From NCBI RefSeq assembly GCF_026966905.1, contig NZ_JAPUBN010000019.1, positions 186,001-250,000 of the forward strand: 64,000 nt of DNA, written 5' to 3'. The notes under the pieces are model-generated. The model worked only from the letters and a program-made list of their open reading frames with translations, had not been told where the DNA came from and did no database searches. The first letter of the stretch is position 1. Every line of letters starts with the position of its first letter. The stretch comes from Marinomonas phaeophyticola. GTDB lineage: Bacteria; Pseudomonadota; Gammaproteobacteria; Pseudomonadales; Marinomonadaceae. Shown here piece by piece: positions 36,533 to 44,907 of the stretch. The position numbers and the translations under genes were made by a program.

Positions 36533-37555
36533 ATGTCCCGTCATGATCAAAACAAAGCATTAATCCATAATTTTAGAATGTCTTTATATGACTTCACTGA
36601 AGCATCATTGATACTTGCTATTGATGAAACTTTTGCTGAAGACGTATTACTGCAATTTCCTTTTCCATTTGAAACTATCCGATCGAAGAATGAGTTATTT
36701 TCCCGTGTCTATAAACCTTTATCGGATGCTTTTGTTGGTTTAGAACGCCGAGATACGATTGTTATGGCTGGCGATTCAAATCATGAGAGTGAGTGGGTAG
36801 GATGTTGTGGTTATTATACAGGGTCTTTTGAAAAACCTTGGTTAGATATACAGCCTACTGGTCACCAAGTTAGCATGAGGTTTCATGAATTTTTCCGAAT
36901 GAAGGGCGGTGTTGTCGTTGAAATGCAAGTGGTTTGGGATATTCCTGAAGTGATGATGCAGGCTGGAGCATGGCCATTGTCTGTTAGTTTGGGGAGAGAA
37001 TGGCATGTACCAGGCCCGGCAACTCAAGATGGTATTGTAAGATCACATGACAATGGCATTACTTCACAAGCAAGTTTGAACGTGGTAGCCGATATGTGTA
37101 CGTCATTAGGAAATTTTGCTCAAGGTGGAGTGGATGCTATGGCACTAGAAACATACTGGCATCCTCATTGTAGCTGGTATGGACCAGCAGGCATTGGAAC
37201 CGCTAGAGGTATTAAAGGCTTTCGAAATTGGCATCAGATTCCCTTTTTAAATGCGCTTCCTAATCGTGTAGGGGACACCAATAAAGGTTATCTTTTTGCT
37301 GATGCTAATTATGTAGGCTTTACGGCTTGGCCGGGAATGAGCATGACGATTAGCCAAGGTGGCTGGTTAGGTATAGCGCCTGCGAATCAAGAAATTACGA
37401 TGCGGAGTTTAGATTTTTGGAGGGTTGAAAATGGCTATATTCGAGAAAACTGGGTGTTAATAGATTTGTTGGATGTATACCACCAAATTGGCGTTGATGT
37501 TCTAGGGAGAATGAGAGAACTCAATAAATCGCGTTTGTTGAATTTTGAACATTAA
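36533..37555 (+). CDS. Two-domain SnoaL/NTF2-like protein, divergent from ABC operon
   Basis: The 340-residue protein has two NTF2-like domains and is a paralogue of the protein at 28970. Both have a first-domain end of the form D-I-x-x-(L/V)-M-x-Q-A-G-A-(Y/W)-P-L, a WYGPAGIG motif opening the second domain, and a terminal NW(V/I)x(I/V)D...QxGxDVL motif. It is transcribed alone, away from the ABC operon, and shares its candidate operator. A terminator follows at 37682. Confidence 0.82.
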   Translation: MSRHDQNKALIHNFRMSLYDFTEASLILAIDETFAEDVLLQFPFPFETIRSKNELFSRVYKPLSDAFVGLERRDTIVMAGDSNHESEWVGCCGYYTGSFEKPWLDIQPTGHQVSMRFHEFFRMKGGVVVEMQVVWDIPEVMMQAGAWPLSVSLGREWHVPGPATQDGIVRSHDNGITSQASLNVVADMCTSLGNFAQGGVDAMALETYWHPHCSWYGPAGIGTARGIKGFRNWHQIPFLNALPNRVGDTNKGYLFADANYVGFTAWPGMSMTISQGGWLGIAPANQEITMRSLDFWRVENGYIRENWVLIDLLDVYHQIGVDVLGRMRELNKSRLLNFEH

Positions 37556-37913
37556 TCCGTTATTTTTTGTGGTAAGCGGTAATAAATACGTTATGTATTA
37601 ATTAAGTGTATTATCTATCCTAAAACAAAGGCTTTTTGGTAGAGTTGTTCTTTTGCTAGAGTCGTAATAATGTGAGAAGACATAGGTAGGCTTTACTGCC
37701 TATTTCTTTTTTAGATGGTCTTATTACCGTTCATCTTGAAATGTTATAATGTAATTATGTAAAAATACCTATTAAATCCTATTAGATAGTCTATTGACCG
37801 ACCATCTCATCATATTGCATCTTATCCATTTACCGTTTCCTTCTTATTTTTGTCTGTAGAATTCTTTCTATCTTATGCAGTTAACAAAAACTTAATATTG
37901 AGAGGGCTAATTT
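37556..37913. other. 358-bp gap: terminator and mipA leader
   Basis: No gene longer than a seven-codon reading frame is seen. The first part holds the terminator of the SnoaL-like gene. A TATAAT hexamer at 37745-37750 is a possible -10 element for mipA, without a clear -35. The end of the gap holds a copy of the mipA start region. Confidence 0.6.
37682..37712 (+). terminator. Terminator after divergent SnoaL-like gene
   Basis: ATAGGTAG (37682-37689) pairs with CTGCCTAT (37696-37703) with one G-T pair, followed by TTTCTTTTTT. Confidence 0.7.
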
Positions 37914-37930
37914 ATGCAGTTAACTAAAAA
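37874..37930 (+). repeat. Direct repeat of the mipA start region with decoy mini-ORF
   Basis: TATGCAGTTAAC occurs at 37874 and again at 37913, the second being the real start of the downstream gene. The first copy opens a seven-codon frame (ATG CAG TTA ACA AAA ACT TAA, 37875-37895) coding MQLTKT. Only the second copy has a Shine-Dalgarno (GAGAGGG), so the first is probably a duplication remnant rather than a working leader peptide. Confidence 0.6.
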
Positions 37931-38675
37931 TAAAGTTGTTACTTTGGGACTATCTACAGGCTTAATGTTTGTTTCCAGTATGTTCTCTTCTGCCACTGCC
38001 GCTGAGTTTTCTTCAACGGTTGGTGGCGTACTGATAAGTTCACAAGATTATATTATTGGAGAAGATAATGACATTCAATTGGCGCCTTATGTTTCTCTTG
38101 AATACGGCATGTTTAGCTTAGATGAGAATGGGTTAGCGGTGACATATGAGATTGATGAAGCCAATGCCGTAAGTGCCGCACTGAGCCAGAGAGAGTCAGT
38201 TTTTGACCGTAAGGATAATAAAACGCTTAATCATTTTGATAAAAGAGATTCAGCGACAGAGCTTACCATAAATTGGATGAAATCATCTGGAGCGGATAAC
38301 TTTTTGTTGGCCGCTACTGGGGATGTCTCTAATACCCACGATGGTTATCAATTAACCGCTGGATACTCAAGAAATATCTCGGCTCTAGGTGGTATGCTTA
38401 TTCCTAGTATAGGAGTGAGTTTGCAATCTGAAGATCTCGTTGATTATTACTACGGCGTTAGGTCCAATGAATCTACTGCGAACCTAGCGTCCTATAAAGG
38501 AAAAGAAACGGTAAGCGCGGAGCTAGCAATTGCTCATGTATATAATTTTTCAGGTAATTGGAGTTCGTTCTCCAGTGTCAGTGTTGAATATCTAGGCTCA
38601 GGTATTGCTGATAGTCCAATTGTAAAAAAAGACAATGTTTGGACGGCTGTTGTTGGTGCGGTTTATGAATTTTAG
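37914..38675 (+). CDS. MipA/OmpV family outer membrane protein
   Basis: The 253-residue protein has a signal peptide (cleavage near ATAA|EFSS) and alternating beta-strand pattern, ending in YEF as expected of an outer membrane beta barrel. The opening GGVLISSQDYIIGEDNDIQLAPYVSLEYG and the late VSVEYLGSGIADSPIVKK fit the MipA/OmpV family. Members are involved in murein-synthesis complexes or stress response; the role here is unknown. A terminator follows. A LytS/LytTR-type two-component system is next on the same strand. Confidence 0.78.
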   Translation: MQLTKNKVVTLGLSTGLMFVSSMFSSATAAEFSSTVGGVLISSQDYIIGEDNDIQLAPYVSLEYGMFSLDENGLAVTYEIDEANAVSAALSQRESVFDRKDNKTLNHFDKRDSATELTINWMKSSGADNFLLAATGDVSNTHDGYQLTAGYSRNISALGGMLIPSIGVSLQSEDLVDYYYGVRSNESTANLASYKGKETVSAELAIAHVYNFSGNWSSFSSVSVEYLGSGIADSPIVKKDNVWTAVVGAVYEF

Positions 38676-38717
38676 TTAACCGCACTTGAGTATTAAACAT
38701 CACGGTTATTTCCCTTT

Positions 38718-38752
38718 AAACTGTTCAAGGTTTTATTCTTGAACAGTTTTTT
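38718..38752 (+). terminator. Terminator after mipA
   Basis: AAACTGTTCAAG (38718-38729) pairs perfectly with CTTGAACAGTTT (38738-38749), loop GTTTTATT, followed by a run of T. Confidence 0.85.
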
Positions 38753-38830
38753 AGAATGGAAGACGAGTGTCAATCAAATTTGTGCTCTTATTACCGTGCC
38801 TAGAGTCTTTATAGCCAGAGGTTAATTGAC

Positions 38831-39934
38831 ATGATGAATGGAAAAAACAACGCTTTTGATAAATTTTGTTTAGCGAAAGACGTCCTCCAAACCATTGTTA
38901 TTTGTTATGTCATTGCCATTGTTATTTGGTGGAGTGATGGAGGAGAATTTTGGCTAACACTGCAAATATCGTTAGTGTTTGGTGCGGCCTGTTTAATTAG
39001 TATCCGGTTAGGACTCTTTTTTCTGAGTGGTCTATTACACACAACAATTATTTTGTTAATCGGCTATATTGTTGGCGCTACCATAGGCGTAACGCATCTT
39101 ATTTTCCGAGTTTATGGTGGGCTGTCTTCTGTTCTAGACGTTCCTTTTTCCGATATCGTACTGAGAATTTTCTTTAGCTTTTTAATTACTTATATTTTTT
39201 ATAGTACTCACCGTTTGAACAGTAAAGACAAAGAATTGCAGGCGCAAAAACTGAAAACATTGATGCAAGATAAGCAACTCGCTGAGTCAAATTATAAAAT
39301 GTTACAGTCGCAAATGGAGCCACATTTTTTATTTAATACGTTGGCTAATATACGCGTGTTGATCGATCTGGACCCAGATTCTGCAAAGAAAATGACGGAA
39401 AATTTAACAGATCTTTTAAGAGCTTCCATGACAAAAGTTCAGAAACAACTTATTTTCTTAAAAGATGAGTTGGATACCGTTAGAGCATATCTTGCTATAC
39501 AAAAAGTTAGAATGGGAGATAGATTGCATTATACATTGGCATTAGATAGCGGGCTAGATAAGGCTGAATGTGCCCCATTTATTATTCAACCTTTGGTAGA
39601 AAATGCGATTGTTCATGGATTAGAGCCCAGTATAGAGGGTGGAACACTTAATATTACTGTTTCAAGTGATCATACTCATCTTATCGTACACATTCAGAAT
39701 GTAGGTGGCGTCATTAGTCACCATGATTTATCGTCTTACTCAGCAGAACCTAAAGATAATCATACTAAAGGCAATGGGATAGCCATGAATAATATACAAC
39801 AAAGAATGGCTTTGCTTTATGGTGATGCAGCAAGCTTAGTATTAGAGAAAAAATTGGACCAAGATAAAAAAGAATCTATTTGTAATGTGTATTTAAAGTG
39901 GCCATTACAATCAAAGTTAAGTGAATTGATATGA
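38831..39934 (+). CDS. LytS/YehU-type sensor histidine kinase
   Basis: The 367-residue kinase has four membrane helices (about residues 20-125), a short coiled coil, and a His_kinase domain with the phospho-acceptor H165 in EPHFLFNTLANIR. The ATPase domain follows, with the N box QPLVENAIVHGL and a GNGIAMNNI glycine box. Its stop overlaps the start of the response-regulator gene, so the pair is translationally coupled. The short membrane sensor has no recognisable ligand domain. Confidence 0.9.
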   Translation: MMNGKNNAFDKFCLAKDVLQTIVICYVIAIVIWWSDGGEFWLTLQISLVFGAACLISIRLGLFFLSGLLHTTIILLIGYIVGATIGVTHLIFRVYGGLSSVLDVPFSDIVLRIFFSFLITYIFYSTHRLNSKDKELQAQKLKTLMQDKQLAESNYKMLQSQMEPHFLFNTLANIRVLIDLDPDSAKKMTENLTDLLRASMTKVQKQLIFLKDELDTVRAYLAIQKVRMGDRLHYTLALDSGLDKAECAPFIIQPLVENAIVHGLEPSIEGGTLNITVSSDHTHLIVHIQNVGGVISHHDLSSYSAEPKDNHTKGNGIAMNNIQQRMALLYGDAASLVLEKKLDQDKKESICNVYLKWPLQSKLSELI

Positions 39935-40689
39935 ATATTTTAGTTGTTGATGATGAGCCTTTATTGCGTTTTCACATGCAAAAAATGCTAAATGAATTAT
40001 GGGAAGATGTGGATCATATTGTCACGGCAAACTCGGGAATAGATGCACTAAAGTTAATGGAGGAAATAGATATCCATACGGTATTTATGGATATAAAAAT
40101 GCCTGGTATGAGTGGTTTAGAGGCGGCAAAAGCGATGCGTCGCCAGGGATATAAAGGTAATCTGGTGTTTGTGACAGCGTATGATGAGCATGCTATCGAG
40201 GCATTTGAGCAAGAAGCTGTTGATTACTTATTAAAACCTGTAGAAGAGTCTCGTTTAAGTGCTTGTATTGAAAGACTAATTAAGCAGGACAAAACACTGA
40301 TCAAATACGAACTAGATGCCGAGCAAATTAATCGCTGGTTACCTGCTGATACGACCTCTGTTTCATATTTATCTTGGATTAATGTCTCTATAGGCGACAG
40401 AATTTTAGTTATTAATGTGGATGATGTGTTTTGTTTTATTTCTGAAGATAAATATACGACTGTCGTTACTAAAGAAGGAGAGTATTTAATAAAAAAATCC
40501 ATAAAACAGCTCGTCACAGAACTGCATCCAGATCGATTTTGGCGCATCCATCGCGCTGTTATTGTTCAGGTAGCAAAAATCAGTCAAGTGATGAAAGATG
40601 AACAAGGTCGTTATTCATTAAGTTTAAAAGAGATGAATAGATTGTTACCTGTTAGTCGTAATAATACTTATTTGTTTAAGCAAATGTGA
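39931..40689 (+). CDS. LytTR-family response regulator
   Basis: The 252-residue protein has an N-terminal receiver domain with D7, D8 and phospho-acceptor D54 (VFMDIKMPGM), and K near 105 in YLLKPV. The C-terminal LytTR DNA-binding domain (about 145-250) ends HPDRFWRIHRAVIVQVAKI and LPVSRNNTYLFK. It overlaps the kinase gene by four bases. Targets are unknown; the mipA gene just upstream is a candidate. Confidence 0.92.
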   Translation: MNILVVDDEPLLRFHMQKMLNELWEDVDHIVTANSGIDALKLMEEIDIHTVFMDIKMPGMSGLEAAKAMRRQGYKGNLVFVTAYDEHAIEAFEQEAVDYLLKPVEESRLSACIERLIKQDKTLIKYELDAEQINRWLPADTTSVSYLSWINVSIGDRILVINVDDVFCFISEDKYTTVVTKEGEYLIKKSIKQLVTELHPDRFWRIHRAVIVQVAKISQVMKDEQGRYSLSLKEMNRLLPVSRNNTYLFKQM

Positions 40690-40987
40690 TTTATTGTGTC
40701 GACTGTCATGTGTTGTCATAGGAATGAAAGAGGATTATGAGAGGGTAACCTGTTAAATGGACTTGAGTTAAACATAGCAATTCGCTGAAGATGAGAGTAT
40801 TTCAAAAAACCGCTTGCTCTATTGCGCAGGTCAGTTGAAAATCAGCCTAAGTTAGTATCTATGGTTAGTACTAATTTTTTATTGTTTAATTATTTTCAGG
40901 TTTTATTCTTGATAAACTTCTGTGTAGTTTATATCGGAATAAATAATTTTTCCTTATATGAATGACGAATAGTCTTCTGGATTGAGC

Positions 40988-42004
40988 ATGTTAGATTTGA
41001 ATAAATTCACAGCAAACCAATTGGGTTGGAGTACCTTCTTTAACCAACAAATGTCCCTTGAAGAGATGGAAATTTGTTTTCCGGCAAGAGTGACGAATGT
41101 TTACCCTAATACAGTTGAATGTTTGTGTGAAAAGGGTGAAATTTCATTATCGCTTGAAAATGAAATGAATCAATTAGTAGCAGGAGATTGGTTACTGCTT
41201 ACGGACGACCATCTTTTCCATCGAGTACTAGATCGTTCTACAGAGCTCCATTCAACCACTTCTCAGCATACCCTTGTTGCTAATTTAGATACCTTATTTG
41301 TCGTTTCGTCAATGAACTCAGGGTTTGATTTATCTTATATTAAAGACAGTGTGGCGTTAGCAAAAAACTCCCATATTGAAGTGGTCGTGATTTTAACGCA
41401 TAAAGATCAATGTGAAGATTATTATTTCTATCAAGACCAGGTGCAAGCGATTCGCCATGATCTTGTCATTGAAGCGATCAATGCACGAGATGAAGAGTAT
41501 ATTCACAGTTTGCTTGATTGGTGTGGTAAAGGTCAGATGGTGGCCTTGATTGGCAAAGAAAATTCAGGCAAAAGCCGAATAGTGAAAACGCTGCTATCAG
41601 TGACACAAACACCTGATAGCAGTCGTTTTGGTAAAAAAGAGTCGCTTCCTTCAAATCAATTTTATTTATTAAGTAATGCTGGGCTTATTTTTGAATCCGC
41701 GGCGATAGAAGAATTATGTCACTCTCAAACAAGAGAAGATAAGTTACATGATGCTTTATTAGACTTAAAACGTCTTTCAAAAGAATGTCGATTTGCCGAC
41801 TGTAAACATACGGTTGAGCCTGGTTGTGCGATTCAACATGCTATAAAGCTGGGGGAATTAGACCGTTCTCTGATTAGCGAAATTCAATCAGATGACGGTG
41901 ATTTTGATTCAGATGTAATGAAACGGGCTTTGGATAAAAAGTCGGATAAATTATCAAAGACATTACATTCTATTTCTCGAAAAAATAAAAAAGAAATAGA
42001 ATAG
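40988..42004 (+). CDS. RsgA-like circularly permuted GTPase with degenerate G motifs
   Basis: The 338-residue protein follows the RsgA/EngC layout: OB-fold first (about 25-85), then a permuted GTPase domain, then a zinc finger CRFADCKHTVEPGC. The G4 motif is THKD instead of NKxD and G1 (GKENSGKS) is intact, but the G2 threonine cluster is missing and the G3 DxPG motif is replaced by SNAG. It is probably a paralogue that no longer acts as a normal ribosome-maturation GTPase. The ATG at 40988 (GGA six bases upstream) is preferred to a TTG two codons earlier. Confidence 0.82.
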   Translation: MLDLNKFTANQLGWSTFFNQQMSLEEMEICFPARVTNVYPNTVECLCEKGEISLSLENEMNQLVAGDWLLLTDDHLFHRVLDRSTELHSTTSQHTLVANLDTLFVVSSMNSGFDLSYIKDSVALAKNSHIEVVVILTHKDQCEDYYFYQDQVQAIRHDLVIEAINARDEEYIHSLLDWCGKGQMVALIGKENSGKSRIVKTLLSVTQTPDSSRFGKKESLPSNQFYLLSNAGLIFESAAIEELCHSQTREDKLHDALLDLKRLSKECRFADCKHTVEPGCAIQHAIKLGELDRSLISEIQSDDGDFDSDVMKRALDKKSDKLSKTLHSISRKNKKEIE

Positions 42005-42021
42005 GGTAGAGTAGGCTCTAG

Positions 42022-42057
42022 TGCAAAAAAAGAGGGAGCGTTCCCTCTTTTTTTGCA
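42022..42057. terminator. Strong symmetric terminator
   Basis: TGCAAAAAAAGAGGGA (42022-42037) and TCCCTCTTTTTTTGCA (42042-42057) form a perfect 16-bp stem with loop GCGT. It ends the RsgA-like gene transcript and would work on either strand. Confidence 0.9.
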
Positions 42058-42090
42058 ATAAATAATAGGTCATAAGGTATTGAAAAATAA

Positions 42091-42282
42091 ATGAGTGGCA
42101 ATAAATCAATAAAATCTCCATGTATCAATTTATGCAGTTTAGATGACAAGGATATCTGCATCGGCTGCTATCGTAGTGGAGCTGAAATTACCATCTGGGG
42201 CAGAAGCACCCCAGAGGAACAAAGACAAATTTTGATTAAAGTTCAAGAGAGAGAAAGAAATAGTCCTTTTTATTCTGAGTAA
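42091..42282 (+). CDS. DUF1289 family protein
   Basis: The 63-residue protein has the family pattern SPCINLCSLDDKDICIGCYRS followed by GAEITIWGRSTPEEQRQIL. Four cysteines may bind metal or an iron-sulfur cluster. These small proteins are common in proteobacteria, with unknown function. Confidence 0.9.
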   Translation: MSGNKSIKSPCINLCSLDDKDICIGCYRSGAEITIWGRSTPEEQRQILIKVQERERNSPFYSE

Positions 42283-42351
42283 TTCCTCTATTTATGCTTT
42301 TCTAGTTAGGGCGTGTCACTTGATACTAATAACCTCCATCCTTGTAGATTA

Positions 42352-43266
42352 TTAGGCTGACGTTGACTTGACAGCGCTTTTATTATTTAAGAAAGATAAT
42401 GAAATAGCCGATGCGAAAATGACTAGAATACCGATTATCGCGAAAGAGTTTGTCGTTTGTCCCCACAGCAATAAGCTCCAAAACGCAGCAAAGACTAAAA
42501 AAGAATACTCGAAAACGGCTGTAAAAGAGGGTTCACCAATCTTGTATGCTTGAGTGATTAGAGCCACAGAAATAACGCCGGCTAATGCTTGACCAAAGGT
42601 TAGTGAGATAAATGCTGGCGTGGGACTTTTCCAGCCTTGTAGAATAAATTCATCTGATTCTACTGGCCATGTCGTTAAAATCACCAACATGATGGCGCCA
42701 ATAATCCCCATAGAAATAAACACCCCAAGCGTTAAGGTGGCAGCAGATTCATCTGCGCTCCAATGTCGAGTAATAAGCATCCCAAAACCATAAAAGGCAC
42801 CCGCAATAAGAGGGAAAAACGAAACTATAGACAAGGATTGAGTATCGAGTTGAAGCAGCATAAGGACACCGATAAAGCCAGCGGTAATTGCCGTAATTTG
42901 CATCAAGTTTATCTTATTTTTGAAAAAAATTATTGAAAATAATAGCACCCAAATCGGCGAGCTAAATAATCCCGCTCCAGCTTGTGCTACGGACAAAAAA
43001 CCTAGTGATGTAAAGTAAATTAATAAACCAATCGAAATAATGACACTTCTGATGATAATGACGCGAAGGTTTTTGACACGGTAAGGTATCTTTAAAAAAT
43101 AAATACCAGCAACAATAATAGGCAAAGAAAATAGAGTGCGAAATAATTGAAATTGCCACAACCCAGCTTCTTTCGACACCATGCCAACAAAATTGTCCGT
43201 AAAGCTTAGAAGTGCGGAAGCCAAAATAGCTAAAATAGCGGATTGCAAGATACGAGTTTGATTCAT
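42352..43266 (-). CDS. EamA/DMT family transporter
   Basis: The 304-residue protein has ten hydrophobic helices in two EamA repeats; LFSSPIWVLLFSIIFFKNKIN and SYFVFAAFWSLLLW-like segments are typical ends of each half. Substrates of such exporters include amino acids and other metabolites. It lies 89 bp after the NhaC gene on the same strand. Confidence 0.88.
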   Translation of the reverse strand: MNQTRILQSAILAILASALLSFTDNFVGMVSKEAGLWQFQLFRTLFSLPIIVAGIYFLKIPYRVKNLRVIIIRSVIISIGLLIYFTSLGFLSVAQAGAGLFSSPIWVLLFSIIFFKNKINLMQITAITAGFIGVLMLLQLDTQSLSIVSFFPLIAGAFYGFGMLITRHWSADESAATLTLGVFISMGIIGAIMLVILTTWPVESDEFILQGWKSPTPAFISLTFGQALAGVISVALITQAYKIGEPSFTAVFEYSFLVFAAFWSLLLWGQTTNSFAIIGILVIFASAISLSFLNNKSAVKSTSA

Positions 43267-43355
43267 TTATTAAGCCTATGGGGATCGCAATTTAGTGATG
43301 AAAAAATGCGGAGTTAGAAGATCATCTAGCTCCGCCAAAGGGTTATTCTCTAGGG

Positions 43356-44789
43356 TTAGTTGTGCTCTTTGCTCCTCTGTGATTCGGCGTCATGATCATG
43401 GGGTAATTTGGTCATGGTCCACCCCATATAAGCGAATAAAATAGTGACTAAGGGCGATAACCAGCAGTAAAAATTAAACGGTAAATAGAGAAAGGTTGGA
43501 ACACCTAATGTCGCTGCTTGATAAGCTCCACCAGCATTCCAAGGTACTAGATTCGCGGTGACGGTGGCTGAATCTTCAACTGCTCTCGATAGGTTTTCAG
43601 GCGCTAACCCTTTCTCCTTATAAGCAGTTGAAAATGAACGTGCCCCCATAATAATCGCCATATATTGATCACATAATATTATGTTTGCAGCGACACAAGT
43701 GATGGCTGTTGTGGCCACTAATGAGCCAGTAGAACGGGCATAATTGAGTATTTTTTCTGCGACCACCAATAGTTGGCTAGTACGCTCCATAACACCACCA
43801 AACATCATGCCTGTAAAAATCAAAGAGATCGCAAACATCATTGAATCCAAACCTCCACGAGTTAACAATGCATCCACATCTGGGTCACCGGTAATAGATT
43901 CAAAGCCACTGGATGAAACCTGAATTAAGGTTTGATAGTCTGCTCCCTGTACTAGAACAGCGCATACCACACCGGCTAGAGCTCCTATCGTAATACCAGG
44001 GATCGCTGGAACTTTAAAATATGAAATGATGACGATCAGTAAGATAGGCGAAAAAATAATGGGATTAAGGGAAAAATTTGCGGCTAAAACGGATTGGATA
44101 TGCTCAATTCTCTCTAGGTTTCCTGGGCCTGTGTCATAAGTGAAGCCAATGACTATTTCGATAAGGAGGGTAAGCCCAAAAGTAACGCTGGTGGTGTAGG
44201 ACATGTGTTTGACATGTTTAAACACATCAATACCTACCATTGCCGACGCAATATTGGTGGTATCCGAGAGAGGGGATAATTTATCACCAAAATAGGCCCC
44301 TGATAACACAGCGCCAGCCACCAATGGTAGAGGAAACCCTAACCCTCCGCCGATGCCAATTAAAGCCACACCAACCGTTGCAGTAGTACCCCAGCTGGTT
44401 CCCGTAGCGACAGAGGTGAGTGCGCAGATAATTAAAGTAGCAGGTAGGAAAAAAGTAGGGGAAATAATTTCCAAGCCATAGTAAATGATTGCTGGCACTA
44501 CTCCGGCTAAAATCCATACTCCTACCATAATGCCAACAACGATCAAAATAATGACAGCGGGAATAGCCGATGATATACCTTTTACCATACCATTTTGAAT
44601 GGTTTTCCATTTGAATCCGCATCGTAATGCTATTAAGCAAGCAACGATTACGCCTAAAATCATTGGGACTTGAGGGTCGAGGCCGTATTTTACAATGGAG
44701 AATGTTACGCCTGAAATAAGCGCAAATAGCGAGATTAAAGCTTCCCAAAAATGGGGCTTACGAGCATTTACTGGTAAGTTTGTGTTCAT
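43356..44789 (-). CDS. NhaC-family sodium/proton antiporter
   Basis: The 477-residue protein has about 12 helices and the NhaC-type segments GTSWGTTATVGVALIGIG, SGAYFGDKLSPLSDTTNIAS and VPWNAGGAYQAATLGVP. Some members exchange organic acids or amines instead of simple ions. It lies between a cysteine hydrolase gene and an EamA gene in one direction, so it may import a substrate for the hydrolase. Confidence 0.92.
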   Translation of the reverse strand: MNTNLPVNARKPHFWEALISLFALISGVTFSIVKYGLDPQVPMILGVIVACLIALRCGFKWKTIQNGMVKGISSAIPAVIILIVVGIMVGVWILAGVVPAIIYYGLEIISPTFFLPATLIICALTSVATGTSWGTTATVGVALIGIGGGLGFPLPLVAGAVLSGAYFGDKLSPLSDTTNIASAMVGIDVFKHVKHMSYTTSVTFGLTLLIEIVIGFTYDTGPGNLERIEHIQSVLAANFSLNPIIFSPILLIVIISYFKVPAIPGITIGALAGVVCAVLVQGADYQTLIQVSSSGFESITGDPDVDALLTRGGLDSMMFAISLIFTGMMFGGVMERTSQLLVVAEKILNYARSTGSLVATTAITCVAANIILCDQYMAIIMGARSFSTAYKEKGLAPENLSRAVEDSATVTANLVPWNAGGAYQAATLGVPTFLYLPFNFYCWLSPLVTILFAYMGWTMTKLPHDHDAESQRSKEHN

Positions 44790-44907
44790 CTTTCTAACCT
44801 ATTTTTATTTTATAGCATGAGATGTTTCGTTGTTATCTTGTTTAAAACGCACCTTGATAACTCAAGAAGCAGAGTCTATTCGTGTATAAAGGTGCTTTTA
44901 TATGAGG

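Noticed and set aside
37581-37610. Third LacI-type operator near AATACGTTATGTATT
   Set aside because: It has a different centre and length from the two identical sites, and lies after the end of the SnoaL-like gene instead of before a start.
40224-40547. 107-residue minus-strand frame within the LytTR regulator gene
   Set aside because: It is antisense to a complete response regulator and has no recognisable features.
40690-40987. Possible small gene in the 298-bp gap before the RsgA-like gene
   Set aside because: No frame with a start signal and coding character is visible; I see only AT-rich leader sequence.
44284-44748. 154-residue open frame inside the NhaC gene
   Set aside because: It lies wholly in another frame of a clear membrane transporter and reads as Cys/Arg/Tyr-rich shadow sequence.
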